In this document: piece after piece, positions 33,249 through 41,480 of the stretch
How positions within the stretch are numbered: position 1 is the stretch's first letter
How the letters are laid out: each line of letters begins with the position of its first letter
Source: Pseudoramibacter alactolyticus
GTDB lineage: Bacteria; Bacillota; Clostridia; Eubacteriales; Eubacteriaceae
Assembly: GCF_050908235.1 (NCBI RefSeq)
Contig: NZ_CP194340.1
DNA length: 64,000 bases
Reading direction: 5' to 3' (one strand)
Notes under the pieces: model-generated
What the model was told of the DNA's origin: nothing
Database searches by the model: none
Seen by the model: the letters and a program-made list of their open reading frames with translations, nothing else
Program-made: the position numbers and the translations under genes

Positions 33249-34201
33249 ACGGCATCAACATCATTGCGACCGGCTCGGCCACCCCAGTGAAGGTGGTCAC
33301 CAACGACGACATGGCCCGGTTGGTCGACACCAGCGACGAGTGGATCACCGAACGCACCGGCATCCGCCGCCGCCGCTTCATCTCCGGAGACGAAAGCACC
33401 ACCAGCCTGTCCATCACGGCCGGCTGGCGTGCCCTTCAGGCTTCGGGCATCCCGCCGGATCAAATCGGGGCCTGCATCGTCGCCACCATCACCCCGGACA
33501 CCATGACCCCGAGCACGGCCAACAAAGTCGCCGCGGCGCTGGAACTGCCGACGGACATGCCCAGCCTCGATATCGGTGCGGCCTGTACCGGATTTATTTA
33601 TGCCCTGCGCGTGGCCCAGGGGCTCGTCACCGCCGGCAGCGACCGACCTTACGCTCTGGTGATCGGCGCAGAATCGCTCTCGCGCTCCGCGGACATGACC
33701 GACCGCACCACCTGCGTGCTCTTTGCCGACGGGGCCGGCGCGGCGATCGTTAAAGCCGATCCCGACGCGGTTTTTCATAGCTGGCTCGGCGCCGAATACG
33801 CAGAGGCCATCGGCGTGCCCGGCGCGGGCAATCCCGACGGCCACATCACGATGGACGGCCGGCCGGTATTCCGTTTTGCCGTGCGCATCATTCCGAGGAT
33901 CATCCGCCACATGCTCGCCATGAGCGGTCAGACGCTGGACGATATCGACCAGGTGATCTGCCACCAGGCCAACAGCCGGATCATCAATCACGCGGTGAAA
34001 AAACTCAAGGCCGATCCCGCAAAGTTTTATCAGAATCTGGACCATTTCGGCAACACCAGCGGTGCGAGCATTCCGCTGGCGCTGGACGAATTGGTCCAGA
34101 TAGGGCGCATTGCACCCGGCGCGAGGCTGCTGCTCGCCGGCTTCGGCGGCGGCCTGACCTACGGCGGCACCGCCATCACCTACCGCGGCCCGGAAGGATG
34201 A
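33245..34201 (+). CDS. fabH: 3-oxoacyl-ACP synthase III
   Basis: A 318-residue thiolase-fold enzyme that condenses acetyl-CoA (or another short acyl-CoA) with malonyl-ACP to start fatty acid chains. Catalytic triad visible as C114 (GAACTGF), H240 (ICHQANSR) and N270 (GNTSGA). It begins at ATG 33245, coupled to accA, with AAAGGAG upstream. Which acyl-CoA primer it prefers is not readable. Confidence 0.95.
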   Translation: MNGINIIATGSATPVKVVTNDDMARLVDTSDEWITERTGIRRRRFISGDESTTSLSITAGWRALQASGIPPDQIGACIVATITPDTMTPSTANKVAAALELPTDMPSLDIGAACTGFIYALRVAQGLVTAGSDRPYALVIGAESLSRSADMTDRTTCVLFADGAGAAIVKADPDAVFHSWLGAEYAEAIGVPGAGNPDGHITMDGRPVFRFAVRIIPRIIRHMLAMSGQTLDDIDQVICHQANSRIINHAVKKLKADPAKFYQNLDHFGNTSGASIPLALDELVQIGRIAPGARLLLAGFGGGLTYGGTAITYRGPEG

Positions 34202-34266
34202 CCGCCAAACCCTCGCTTTTCGCATCACACACATGATGCCCATCGACTGCACTTGAAAGGAATTTT

Positions 34267-35202
34267 ATGGAACGAATCAATACGCTGCTGCACACGCGCT
34301 ATCCCTTTATTCAAGGGGGCATGGCCAATATCGCCACCGGGCGCTTTGCCGCTGCATCCTCCAATGCGGGAGGGCTCGGCCTTATCGCTTCCGGCGGGCT
34401 CGACGCCGAAACCATCCGCAAAGAAGTCCGGAAATGCCGCTCTCTGACGGATAATCCCTTCGGTCTGAACCTGATGCTCATGAACCCTGACGCGGACAAC
34501 ATCGCCCGCATGGCCATCGAGGAAAAAATTCCCGTCATTACCACCGGCGCCGGCAACCCCGGCAAATACATGGCCGATTGGAAAGCCGCCGGCATTCTGG
34601 TGGTCCCGGTGGTGGCCTCCGCCACGCTGGCCCGCCGCCTTGTTGCCGAAGGCGCAGACGCCGTCGTCGCCGAAGGCACCGAAAGCGGCGGTCACGTCGG
34701 CGACATCACCACGATGGCCCTGGTGCCCCAGGTGGCTGACGCGGTGGATGTCCCGGTGATCGCCGCCGGCGGCATTGCCGACGGCCGGGGCGTTGCCGCG
34801 GCCTATGCGCTGGGCGCGGCCGGGGTGCAGTTGGGCACCGTTCTGCTCGCCTCCGAGGAATGCCCGATTCACGAGCATTACAAACAGGCCGTGCTCAAGG
34901 CCAAGGATCGCAGCACCGTCGTCACCGGGCGAAGCTCCGGCGCCCCGGTGCGCGTTCTCAAAAATCAGATGACCAAGGCCTATCTGAAGGAAGAAGCCGC
35001 CGGCGCTGATTTGATAGCGCTGGAAAAATTTACCCTGGGCAGCCTGCGCAGGGCCGTGCGCGACGGCGACGTGAAAAACGGCAGCTTGATGGCCGGGCAG
35101 ATCGCCGGCCTGGTGCACGAAATCCGCCCGCTGGCCGACATCTTCGAATCCTTAGACCGCGAGTCCCGGGATGTGATCGCCCGGCTGCAAACCCTTGTTT
35201 AA
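34267..35202 (+). CDS. fabK: Enoyl-ACP reductase II (flavoprotein)
   Basis: A 311-residue TIM-barrel FMN enzyme of the FabK/nitronate monooxygenase family. MERINTLLHTRYPFIQGGMANIA-type start, GNPGKYMADWK and TESGGHVGDITTMALVPQV (FMN/substrate loop), then IAAGGIADGRGVAAAYALGAAGVQLGT. In a fab operon this is FabK, performing the last reduction of each elongation cycle and replacing FabI. The ATG follows AAAGGA. FabK cells are generally triclosan-tolerant; that follows from family knowledge, not from this sequence. Confidence 0.93.
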   Translation: MERINTLLHTRYPFIQGGMANIATGRFAAASSNAGGLGLIASGGLDAETIRKEVRKCRSLTDNPFGLNLMLMNPDADNIARMAIEEKIPVITTGAGNPGKYMADWKAAGILVVPVVASATLARRLVAEGADAVVAEGTESGGHVGDITTMALVPQVADAVDVPVIAAGGIADGRGVAAAYALGAAGVQLGTVLLASEECPIHEHYKQAVLKAKDRSTVVTGRSSGAPVRVLKNQMTKAYLKEEAAGADLIALEKFTLGSLRRAVRDGDVKNGSLMAGQIAGLVHEIRPLADIFESLDRESRDVIARLQTLV

Positions 35203-35226
35203 ATCGTTAAATCCCAAGGAGAACTT

Positions 35227-36150
35227 ATGACCATCGCATTTTTATACGCCGGCCAAGGCGCACAGCACGTCGGCATGGGCGCCGATCTTTACGAACGCTA
35301 TCCGGCTTTTGCCAAAGTTTTTGATGAAGCGAAACTGCCCTTCGACTTGAAGGCCCTCTGCTTTAACGGCCCGGCCGAAAAGCTCAATCAAACGGCCTAT
35401 ACCCAGCCCGCCATGGTCGCCTTTGCCATCGGTGTAACCAATGTGCTGCGGGAAGTCGGCATTGTGCCCGACATGGCTGCAGGGCTTTCCCTCGGCGAAT
35501 ACTCGGCGCTCTACGCCGCCGGCGTCTGGGACGCCGCCACCACCCTCGACCTCATTGCCTTCCGCGGACAGGCCATGGCCAAGGCTTCTGAAGGGCTCGA
35601 TGTGGGCATGGCCGCCGTGATGAATCTCGACCGCGATGCCCTCGCCGCTGTCTGCGCCGAAGCCGCCTCGGCCGGCGTGGTGGAAATGGCCAATTTCAAC
35701 TGTCCGGGGCAGGTCGTCATCTCCGGCGACAAAGCTGCCGTCGACCGCGCCTGCGAACTCGCCAAGGCCGCCGGCGCGCGCCGCTGTGTGCCGCTGGCCG
35801 TATCCGGCCCCTTCCACACGAGCTTTATGAAGCCGGCCGGCGACGCCTTGGCCCAGAAATTCCGGGCGATCCCCTTTAACGAACCCCGCATCCCGGTGCT
35901 CTTCAACACCCTCGGCGACGTCAAACCCGAGGGTGTGAGCATCCCCGAGCTGCTCGAAAAACAAGTGCAAAGCCCGGTCTATCTGGAAGAGACCATCCGC
36001 AAGATGGCCGACCTGGGCGTCGATACTTTTGTGGAGATCGGTCCGGGCAAAGCCCTTTCTGGCTTTGTCAAGAAAACCCTGCGCGGCACCAAGCCCCTGC
36101 GGGTGGAAACCGCGGATGATATCGAAGCGTTGAAAACTGTTTTAGCTTAA
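35227..36150 (+). CDS. fabD: Malonyl-CoA:ACP transacylase
   Basis: A 307-residue alpha/beta-hydrolase-like transacylase that loads malonate onto ACP. Opens with FLYAGQGAQHVGMG; nucleophile S88 in GLSLGEYSAL; histidine H197 in SGPFHTSFM; C-terminal VEIGPGKALSGFVKKT. GGAGAA precedes the ATG, 24 bases after fabK. Confidence 0.95.
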   Translation: MTIAFLYAGQGAQHVGMGADLYERYPAFAKVFDEAKLPFDLKALCFNGPAEKLNQTAYTQPAMVAFAIGVTNVLREVGIVPDMAAGLSLGEYSALYAAGVWDAATTLDLIAFRGQAMAKASEGLDVGMAAVMNLDRDALAAVCAEAASAGVVEMANFNCPGQVVISGDKAAVDRACELAKAAGARRCVPLAVSGPFHTSFMKPAGDALAQKFRAIPFNEPRIPVLFNTLGDVKPEGVSIPELLEKQVQSPVYLEETIRKMADLGVDTFVEIGPGKALSGFVKKTLRGTKPLRVETADDIEALKTVLA

Positions 36151-36175
36151 TCGGCCGCTGGCCAAAGGAGAATTT

Positions 36176-36934
36176 ATGAGCGAACATCAAACAGAAATCC
36201 GCACGGCCCTGGTGACCGGCGGCAGCCGGGGCATCGGCCGAGCCGTTTGCCTGGCGCTGGCCGCCAAAGGACTCAACGTCGTCGTCAACTACGCCGGCAA
36301 CGAAACCGCCGCCGCCGAAACCGTCATCGCCTGCCGGGACACCAACCCCGGCGTTGTAGCAATAGCCATTCAGGCCGATGTCGCCGACGCGGATGCCGTC
36401 ACCGCTATGGTGGCCCGCATCAAGAAAGAATTCGGCCGCATCGATGTGCTGGTCAACAACGCGGGCATCACCCGGGACAACCTCATCATGATGACGAAGC
36501 CCGAGGATTTTGACGCCGTGATCACCACCAATCTGCGCGGGGCCTTTTTATGCACCAAAGCGGTTTCCCGCCTGATGATGAAGCAGCGCTACGGGCGCAT
36601 CGTCAATCTGAGCTCCGTCGTCGGGCTGCGGGGCAATGCCGGCCAGACGGCTTATGCCGCCTCAAAAGCCGGCATCATCGGCCTGACCAAATCCGTCGCC
36701 AAAGAACTGGCCAGCCGGGGCATCACCGCCAACGCCGTGGCACCGGGCTTTATCGAGACGGACATGACCGACGCCTTAAACGACGAACAAAAGGCCGACG
36801 CCGCTGGGGACATCCCCCTGAAGCGCCTGGGTGCCCCGGAGGACGTGGCCCACGCGGTAGCCTTCCTCGCAGACGAGGACAGCGGTTATATCACCGGTCA
36901 GATTTTGGCGGTGGACGGCGGCATGGCCGTTTAA
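36176..36934 (+). CDS. fabG: 3-oxoacyl-ACP reductase
   Basis: A 252-residue short-chain dehydrogenase reducing 3-ketoacyl-ACP with NADPH. TGGSRGIGRAV is the cofactor loop, NNAGITRDN the structural motif, and S-Y-K is seen in NLSSVVGLRGN and TAYAASKAG. Ends in SGYITGQILAVDGGMAV, typical FabG. Ribosome site AAAGGAG; same operon spacing as its neighbours. Confidence 0.95.
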   Translation: MSEHQTEIRTALVTGGSRGIGRAVCLALAAKGLNVVVNYAGNETAAAETVIACRDTNPGVVAIAIQADVADADAVTAMVARIKKEFGRIDVLVNNAGITRDNLIMMTKPEDFDAVITTNLRGAFLCTKAVSRLMMKQRYGRIVNLSSVVGLRGNAGQTAYAASKAGIIGLTKSVAKELASRGITANAVAPGFIETDMTDALNDEQKADAAGDIPLKRLGAPEDVAHAVAFLADEDSGYITGQILAVDGGMAV

Positions 36935-36958
36935 GCATTCAAGACGAAAGGACTTTTT

Positions 36959-38203
36959 ATGAATCAAAGACGTGTTGTCATCACCGGGATGGGGACGGTC
37001 AACCCGCTGGGCAATGACACGGCGGCCAGCTGGGCCGCGGCCAAAGCCGGACAAAACGGCATCGCCCCCATCACCCAATTCAACGCCGGCGATTTGAAGG
37101 TGCAGATTGCCGGTGAAGTGAAAGACCTGGACATCAATCCGGTTATCAGCCGCAAGGATGCCCGTCACATGGATCGCTTCACCCAGTTTGCCATGGTAGC
37201 CGCCCACGAAGCCATGACAGCTGCCGGACTCGATATGGCCCGCGAGGCCGATCCCACCCGCTGCGGGGTGATTTTTTCCAGCGGCATCGGCGGCATCGGC
37301 ACCATCGCCGACTCCCAGGACCGAGGGCGCGACAAAGGCTTCGACCGGGTTTCCCCCTTCTTCGTACCGTCGAGCATCGCCAATATGGCCGCCGGACAAA
37401 TCGCCATCGCCTACGGCTTTCAGGGCTACAGCACCTGCGTCGTCACCGCCTGCGCCTCGAGCAACAACGCCATCGGCGACGCCTTCCGCCAGATCCGCGA
37501 CGGCTATGCCGACGTGATGATGGCCGGCGGGGCAGAGGCCAGCGTCACACCGCTGTGCATCGGGGGCTTCACCAGCATGAAGGCCCTGTGCACCACCAAC
37601 GATCCGGACCGCGCCTCCATGCCCTTTGACGCCGATCGCTCGGGCTTCGTTATGGGCGAGGGCGCCGGCGCGCTGATCCTCGAATCCCTGGAACATGCCG
37701 AAGCCCGGGGCGCCGCCATCCTCGGCGAGGTTGTGGGCTACGGCACATCCACCGACGCCTACCACATCACCGCTCCCCAGCCGGAAGGCCGCGGCGCCAT
37801 CGTCGCCATGCAAAAGGCCCTGAGCGATGCGGACATCGCACCGGACGCCATCGACTACATCAACGCCCATGGCACCAGCACCAGCATGAACGATGCCATT
37901 GAAACCAAAGCCGTCAAAGGCGTCTTCGGCGATCATGCCAAGGCCCTGGCCATAAGCTCCACCAAAAGCATGACAGGCCATTTGCTGGGGGCCACCGGCG
38001 CGATTGAAGCGATCTTTACCCTTTGCGCGCTGCGCGACGGCTTTATCCCGCCGACCATCGGCTACCGCACGCCGGATCCCGAATGCGATCTCGATATCGT
38101 GCCGAACAAAGGCCGCGCGGCCGATCTGCGCTACGCCCTGTCCAACGGGCTGGGCTTCGGCGGACACAACGCCGTCGTCGTTATGAAAAAATGGGGGGAC
38201 TGA
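36959..38203 (+). CDS. fabF: 3-oxoacyl-ACP synthase II
   Basis: A 414-residue condensing enzyme for chain elongation. Active site C165 (TACASSNNAIGD), H304 (NAHGTSTSMND) and H341 (SMTGHLLGATGA), the Cys-His-His set of FabF. Starts RRVVITGMGTVNPLGND. AAAGGA precedes the ATG. With no fabB in the cluster it likely does all elongation. Confidence 0.95.
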   Translation: MNQRRVVITGMGTVNPLGNDTAASWAAAKAGQNGIAPITQFNAGDLKVQIAGEVKDLDINPVISRKDARHMDRFTQFAMVAAHEAMTAAGLDMAREADPTRCGVIFSSGIGGIGTIADSQDRGRDKGFDRVSPFFVPSSIANMAAGQIAIAYGFQGYSTCVVTACASSNNAIGDAFRQIRDGYADVMMAGGAEASVTPLCIGGFTSMKALCTTNDPDRASMPFDADRSGFVMGEGAGALILESLEHAEARGAAILGEVVGYGTSTDAYHITAPQPEGRGAIVAMQKALSDADIAPDAIDYINAHGTSTSMNDAIETKAVKGVFGDHAKALAISSTKSMTGHLLGATGAIEAIFTLCALRDGFIPPTIGYRTPDPECDLDIVPNKGRAADLRYALSNGLGFGGHNAVVVMKKWGD

Positions 38204-38204
38204 C

Positions 38205-38651
38205 ATGACCGAACCCCGTCCGTTAACCATCGACGAAATCATGCAGATCCTGCCCCACCGCTATCCCTTTCTGCTGGTGGACCGCATCACCGATCACATC
38301 CCCGGCGAGCGGGCCTGCGGCATCAAGTGCGTCTCCGCCAATGAAATGCAGTTTCTCGGCCACTTCCCGGGTTATCCGGTGATGCCCGGCGTGCTCATCG
38401 TGGAGGCGATGGCTCAGGTCGGTGCCATCGCCCTGCTTTCGATGCCGGAGAACCGCGGCAAACTCGCCTTCTTCGGCGGTATTAAGAACGCCCGCTTCAA
38501 AAAACAAGTGACGCCCGGCGACGTGATGACCATCGAAACCGAAATCACCGGCATGCGCGGGTCGGTCGGCACCGGTCAGGGCACCGTGCGCGTCGACGGC
38601 AAACTCGCCTGCCGCGCCGAAATTACCTTCGCCCTTTCCGATCCGGCCTAA
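38205..38651 (+). CDS. fabZ: 3-hydroxyacyl-ACP dehydratase
   Basis: A 148-residue hot-dog fold dehydratase. IMQILPHRYPFLLVDRI at the N-terminus and the active-site HFPGYPVMPGVLIVEAMAQ with His and, further on, Glu. It starts one base after the fabF stop. No FabM or FabA is present, so the origin of any unsaturated fatty acids is not explained here; some FabZ (FabN-type) enzymes also isomerise. Confidence 0.94.
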   Translation: MTEPRPLTIDEIMQILPHRYPFLLVDRITDHIPGERACGIKCVSANEMQFLGHFPGYPVMPGVLIVEAMAQVGAIALLSMPENRGKLAFFGGIKNARFKKQVTPGDVMTIETEITGMRGSVGTGQGTVRVDGKLACRAEITFALSDPA

Positions 38652-38707
38652 TCGACACATTTTTTCTGCACTTTTTTTCTTTTACAATTTTTAGAGGTAG
38701 CACGACA

Positions 38708-39154
38708 ATGAACGCATTTGAAAAACCTTTGGATGAAATTTACCGCAAACTCAAATTGTATTTTTACCGGGAAATGGCCCTGCACACCAACCGCGAGGAC
38801 AATGGTCTGTCCATCACCGAATCCTTTTGCATGGAGTCCATCTATACGCTGGATCATCCCACCATTGCCCAGTTTGCCAATTTCATGAATATCTCTTCCC
38901 CCAACGCGACCTATAAAATCCATCACCTGATCGCCAAGGGCTATCTCGAGAAAATTCAATCCCCCAGGGATAAACGGGAATACTATCTGCAGCCCACCGA
39001 AAAATACATGCGCTATCACGCGATGAACAGGAGCGGCTATGACGAAACCATGAAGCGCATCGGCGAGCATTTCCCGACCCACGAACTCGAAAAGCTCAAC
39101 GAGCTTTTAACCACGATCAACGAAGAATTGGTCAAGCCTTTTCCCGCCAAATAA
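38708..39154 (+). CDS. MarR family regulator, probable FabT-like lipid repressor
   Basis: A 148-residue winged-helix dimer protein with the MarR layout: N-terminal dimer helix (YRKLKLYFYREMALH), recognition region around IAQFANFMNISSPNATYKIHHLIAKGYLEK-type sequence (about 55-85), wing SPRDKREYYLQPT, and a C-terminal helix. It is the last gene of the acc-fab operon, with GAGGTAG before the ATG. MarR proteins in fab clusters of streptococci and relatives (FabT) repress the genes using long-chain acyl-ACP as co-repressor. I infer the same here, probably through the palindromes upstream of accB. Confidence 0.82.
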   Translation: MNAFEKPLDEIYRKLKLYFYREMALHTNREDNGLSITESFCMESIYTLDHPTIAQFANFMNISSPNATYKIHHLIAKGYLEKIQSPRDKREYYLQPTEKYMRYHAMNRSGYDETMKRIGEHFPTHELEKLNELLTTINEELVKPFPAK

Positions 39155-39157
39155 TTC

Positions 39158-39198
39158 ACTAAAAAACGGCGCTGAGCGAATCAGCGCTGTTTTTTAGT
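39158..39198. terminator. Bidirectional terminator after the acc-fab operon
   Basis: ACTAAAAAACGGCGCTGA / TCAGCGCTGTTTTTTAGT with five-base loop; A and T runs serve both strands. It ends the lipid operon and overlaps the stop of the SorC gene on the other strand. Confidence 0.88.
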
Positions 39199-40213
39199 TT
39201 TCCGAAGACTTATTTTTCGCCGCATCAAGCCGCAAAATTTCCGCCGCCAGGGACTTGTCGATATACAGATAATCAGCCATCCCGCCGTGCAGGCAGGCCA
39301 GCACTGCGGCGGCCTTTTCCGTTCCGGCTGCCACCACCAGCTTGCTCGGGACACGCCGGATCGTCGCCAGCGGCGTTGCGACCACCCGAGCGTCCAGCGC
39401 CCGATCCGCCACTTGGCCGGCCGCATCCACAAAATGAGAGCAAATATCGCCAACCGCGCGCCTGCACAGGCGATCGTAGGCCGCAGGCGCAAAATAGCCC
39501 ATCTGATAGAGCGCCGTGCCCTGCCCCATCGCCCCCACCGAATACACCGCCACATCACAGCGAGCCGCCAGCGTTAGGATACGGTTGACCGACGAATCGC
39601 TTTTAATCGCGCCAGCGATGGCCGGGGTATCCACCAGCGCCGGTGCCGGCAGCAAATATCCCTCGGCGTTTAAGGCGTCCACAAAATCCCGGACCACCGC
39701 CGCCGTCCCGGTTTCATAAAGCGCCTTCGATAAGCCGCCGTTGAGCTGGATCACCGAGACGCCTTGGTGGTCCGTCTTAGACAGCACCTTCCCCAAAGTC
39801 GACATCGTGTTGCCCCAGGCAACCCCCACCACCGAGCCGTTTGCCACCACGCGGCCCAGATCCTCCGCTAACGCCGCACAAATATCCCGGCGCAGAATAT
39901 CCCGATTGCCCACCACATCGGGGAGCACCGTCGCTTTTTTAAGCCCAAAACGCGCAGTCAGGGCATCCTCGATGGCCGTGAAGCTGTGCTTCGGCTCCAC
40001 AATCGCAATCTGCACCATCCCCCTGTCTGACGCGGCCTTAATCAACCGGCTCACCGTCGACTTGGACAAATGCTCCCGCCGGGCGATTTCAATCTGGCTC
40101 AAATGCAGTTCGTAATGCAGTTTGGCCACCCGCAGAATTTGATTCGCCCGATATTGATCTTTCCTGTCGGCATCTTCCACCTCTCGTTTATCCCTGCAAA
40201 ATAATCCGCGCAT
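39194..40213 (-). CDS. SorC/DeoR-type sugar-binding transcriptional regulator 1
   Basis: A 339-residue regulator: N-terminal HTH (about residues 30-65; LSQIEIARREHLSKSTVSRLIKAA) and a C-terminal sugar-phosphate-binding domain of SorC type (VVGVAWGNTMSTLGKVL, AVYSVGAMGQGTALYQMGYF, VVAAGTEKAAAVLA). The first ATG lacks a ribosome site; a GTG eleven codons in, with AGGGA ten bases ahead, may be the real start. It is divergent from the GpsA-like gene, with the promoter and an inverted repeat between them, so it probably controls that gene. SorC proteins respond to phosphorylated sugars or polyols. Confidence 0.88.
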   Translation of the reverse strand: MRGLFCRDKREVEDADRKDQYRANQILRVAKLHYELHLSQIEIARREHLSKSTVSRLIKAASDRGMVQIAIVEPKHSFTAIEDALTARFGLKKATVLPDVVGNRDILRRDICAALAEDLGRVVANGSVVGVAWGNTMSTLGKVLSKTDHQGVSVIQLNGGLSKALYETGTAAVVRDFVDALNAEGYLLPAPALVDTPAIAGAIKSDSSVNRILTLAARCDVAVYSVGAMGQGTALYQMGYFAPAAYDRLCRRAVGDICSHFVDAAGQVADRALDARVVATPLATIRRVPSKLVVAAGTEKAAAVLACLHGGMADYLYIDKSLAAEILRLDAAKNKSSEN

Positions 40214-40273
40214 CGTGATTTCACTGAACCAAAATTCATCGTTTTGGGATTTCTCCCATAATATGAAATTTAT

Positions 40274-40302
40274 TTGACACCGTTCACCGCGCCTCCTATA
40301 AT
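40274..40302 (+). promoter_or_regulatory. Strong promoter of the GpsA-like gene
   Basis: Perfect consensus: TTGACA (40274-40279), 17-base spacer, TATAAT (40297-40302). Confidence 0.88.
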
Positions 40303-40313
40303 ACCATTAACGG

Positions 40314-40329
40314 CGATCGCAAACGATCG
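40314..40329 (+). promoter_or_regulatory. Operator-like inverted repeat CGATCG-N4-CGATCG
   Basis: Two palindromic CGATCG boxes (40314-40319, 40324-40329) just after the start of transcription set by the perfect promoter. This position fits a repressor site for the divergent SorC regulator. Confidence 0.5.
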
Positions 40330-40378
40330 ACAAACCGCACCCCTTTTTTGATTTCAAATGCTTTCAGGAGGCAAATTT

Positions 40379-41419
40379 ATGGCAACCATCACTTTTATCG
40401 GCGCCGGTCAAATGGCATCTGCCCTCACGTTTCCCGCTTTCGAAAACGGCCATGAAGTCCGGCTTGTCGGCACGCCCCTCGACCGCGACATCATCGACGG
40501 CCTGCGGCGCGACAATTTCCACATCACCTTAAAGCGCACCCTGCACAACGGCATCCACTATTATCAGGTTGAAGAAATGCGCGACGCCATCGACGGCGCC
40601 GACGCGATTCTCGGCGGCGTCTCGAGCTTCGGCGTCGACTGGTTCGCCGAAGAAGTGCTCCCCAACATCCCGCAGAACGTGCCGCTGATCTCCGTGACCA
40701 AGGGCATGATCGACCAGGAAGACGGCTCCATGCAGACCTATCCCGAATTCTGGGAAAGCACCGAAGCCGGCAGCAAGCTGAACATCAACGCCATCGGCGG
40801 CCCCTGCACCAGCTACGAGCTGGCCGATAAGGACGACTCCGCCGTGACCTTCTGCGGCCGCGACATCGAAACCCTGCGCTACCTGAAAGGCCTGTTCACC
40901 ACCGATTATTATCACGTCAGCCTCTCCACAGACGTCGTCGGCGTGGAGTGTGCCGTCGCTCTGAAAAACGCCTATGCGCTGGGCGTCTCCCTGGCTGTCG
41001 GCCTGGCCGAAAAACGCGAGGGCATCGGCGTTCTGCACTACAACTCCCAGGCGGCCCTCTTTGGCCAGGGCGTGCGCGAAATGCGCAAACTCCTGAACCT
41101 GGTCGGCGGCGGGGACGACAATATCGTTTTGGGCGCCGGCGACCTTTACGTCACCGTCTTCGGCGGGCGCACCCGTAAAATCGGCACCCTGCTCGGCCAG
41201 GGCCTGAGCTTTGAAGACGCCATGGCCGAACTGGCCGGAGTCACCCTCGAATCCATCGTCATCGCTACCCGCACGGCCCGTGCCGTGAAAAAGCTGGTGA
41301 CCGCCGGCAAGGTGAACGCGGCCGACTTCCCCCTGCTTCTCCACGTCGACGCCATCATCAACGGCGGCGAACCCGTCAACATCCCGTGGAAGGCCTTCGA
41401 AACGGAAACCGTGCTTTAA
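40379..41419 (+). CDS. GpsA-like NAD(P)-dependent glycerol-3-phosphate dehydrogenase, divergent
   Basis: A 346-residue two-domain dehydrogenase. Rossmann motif TFIGAGQMASALTF, a middle segment GGPCTSYELADKDD in place of GPSHAEEV, conserved lysine region ECAVALKNAYALGVSLAVGL, and VFGGRTRKIGTLLGQG matching the NRxxG block. The ATG at 40379 follows AGGAGG; an ATG 7 codons earlier lacks one. It stands alone between a perfect promoter and a terminator, under a SorC-type regulator. Sugar control is unusual for biosynthetic GpsA, so it may act on another polyol phosphate or 2-keto phosphate. The other GpsA homologue (24742-25701) may be the housekeeping one. Confidence 0.82.
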   Translation: MATITFIGAGQMASALTFPAFENGHEVRLVGTPLDRDIIDGLRRDNFHITLKRTLHNGIHYYQVEEMRDAIDGADAILGGVSSFGVDWFAEEVLPNIPQNVPLISVTKGMIDQEDGSMQTYPEFWESTEAGSKLNINAIGGPCTSYELADKDDSAVTFCGRDIETLRYLKGLFTTDYYHVSLSTDVVGVECAVALKNAYALGVSLAVGLAEKREGIGVLHYNSQAALFGQGVREMRKLLNLVGGGDDNIVLGAGDLYVTVFGGRTRKIGTLLGQGLSFEDAMAELAGVTLESIVIATRTARAVKKLVTAGKVNAADFPLLLHVDAIINGGEPVNIPWKAFETETVL

Positions 41420-41434
41420 GCCTAAACCGCTTAT

Positions 41435-41465
41435 AAAAAAAGCAGCTCGTGAGAGCTGCTTTTTT
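41435..41465. terminator. Bidirectional terminator between convergent genes
   Basis: AAAAAAGCAGCTC-gtga-GAGCTGCTTTTTT, directly after the GpsA-like gene and before the stop of the OB-fold gene on the other strand. Confidence 0.9.
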
Positions 41466-41480
41466 GCGCCCAATCGGCCA

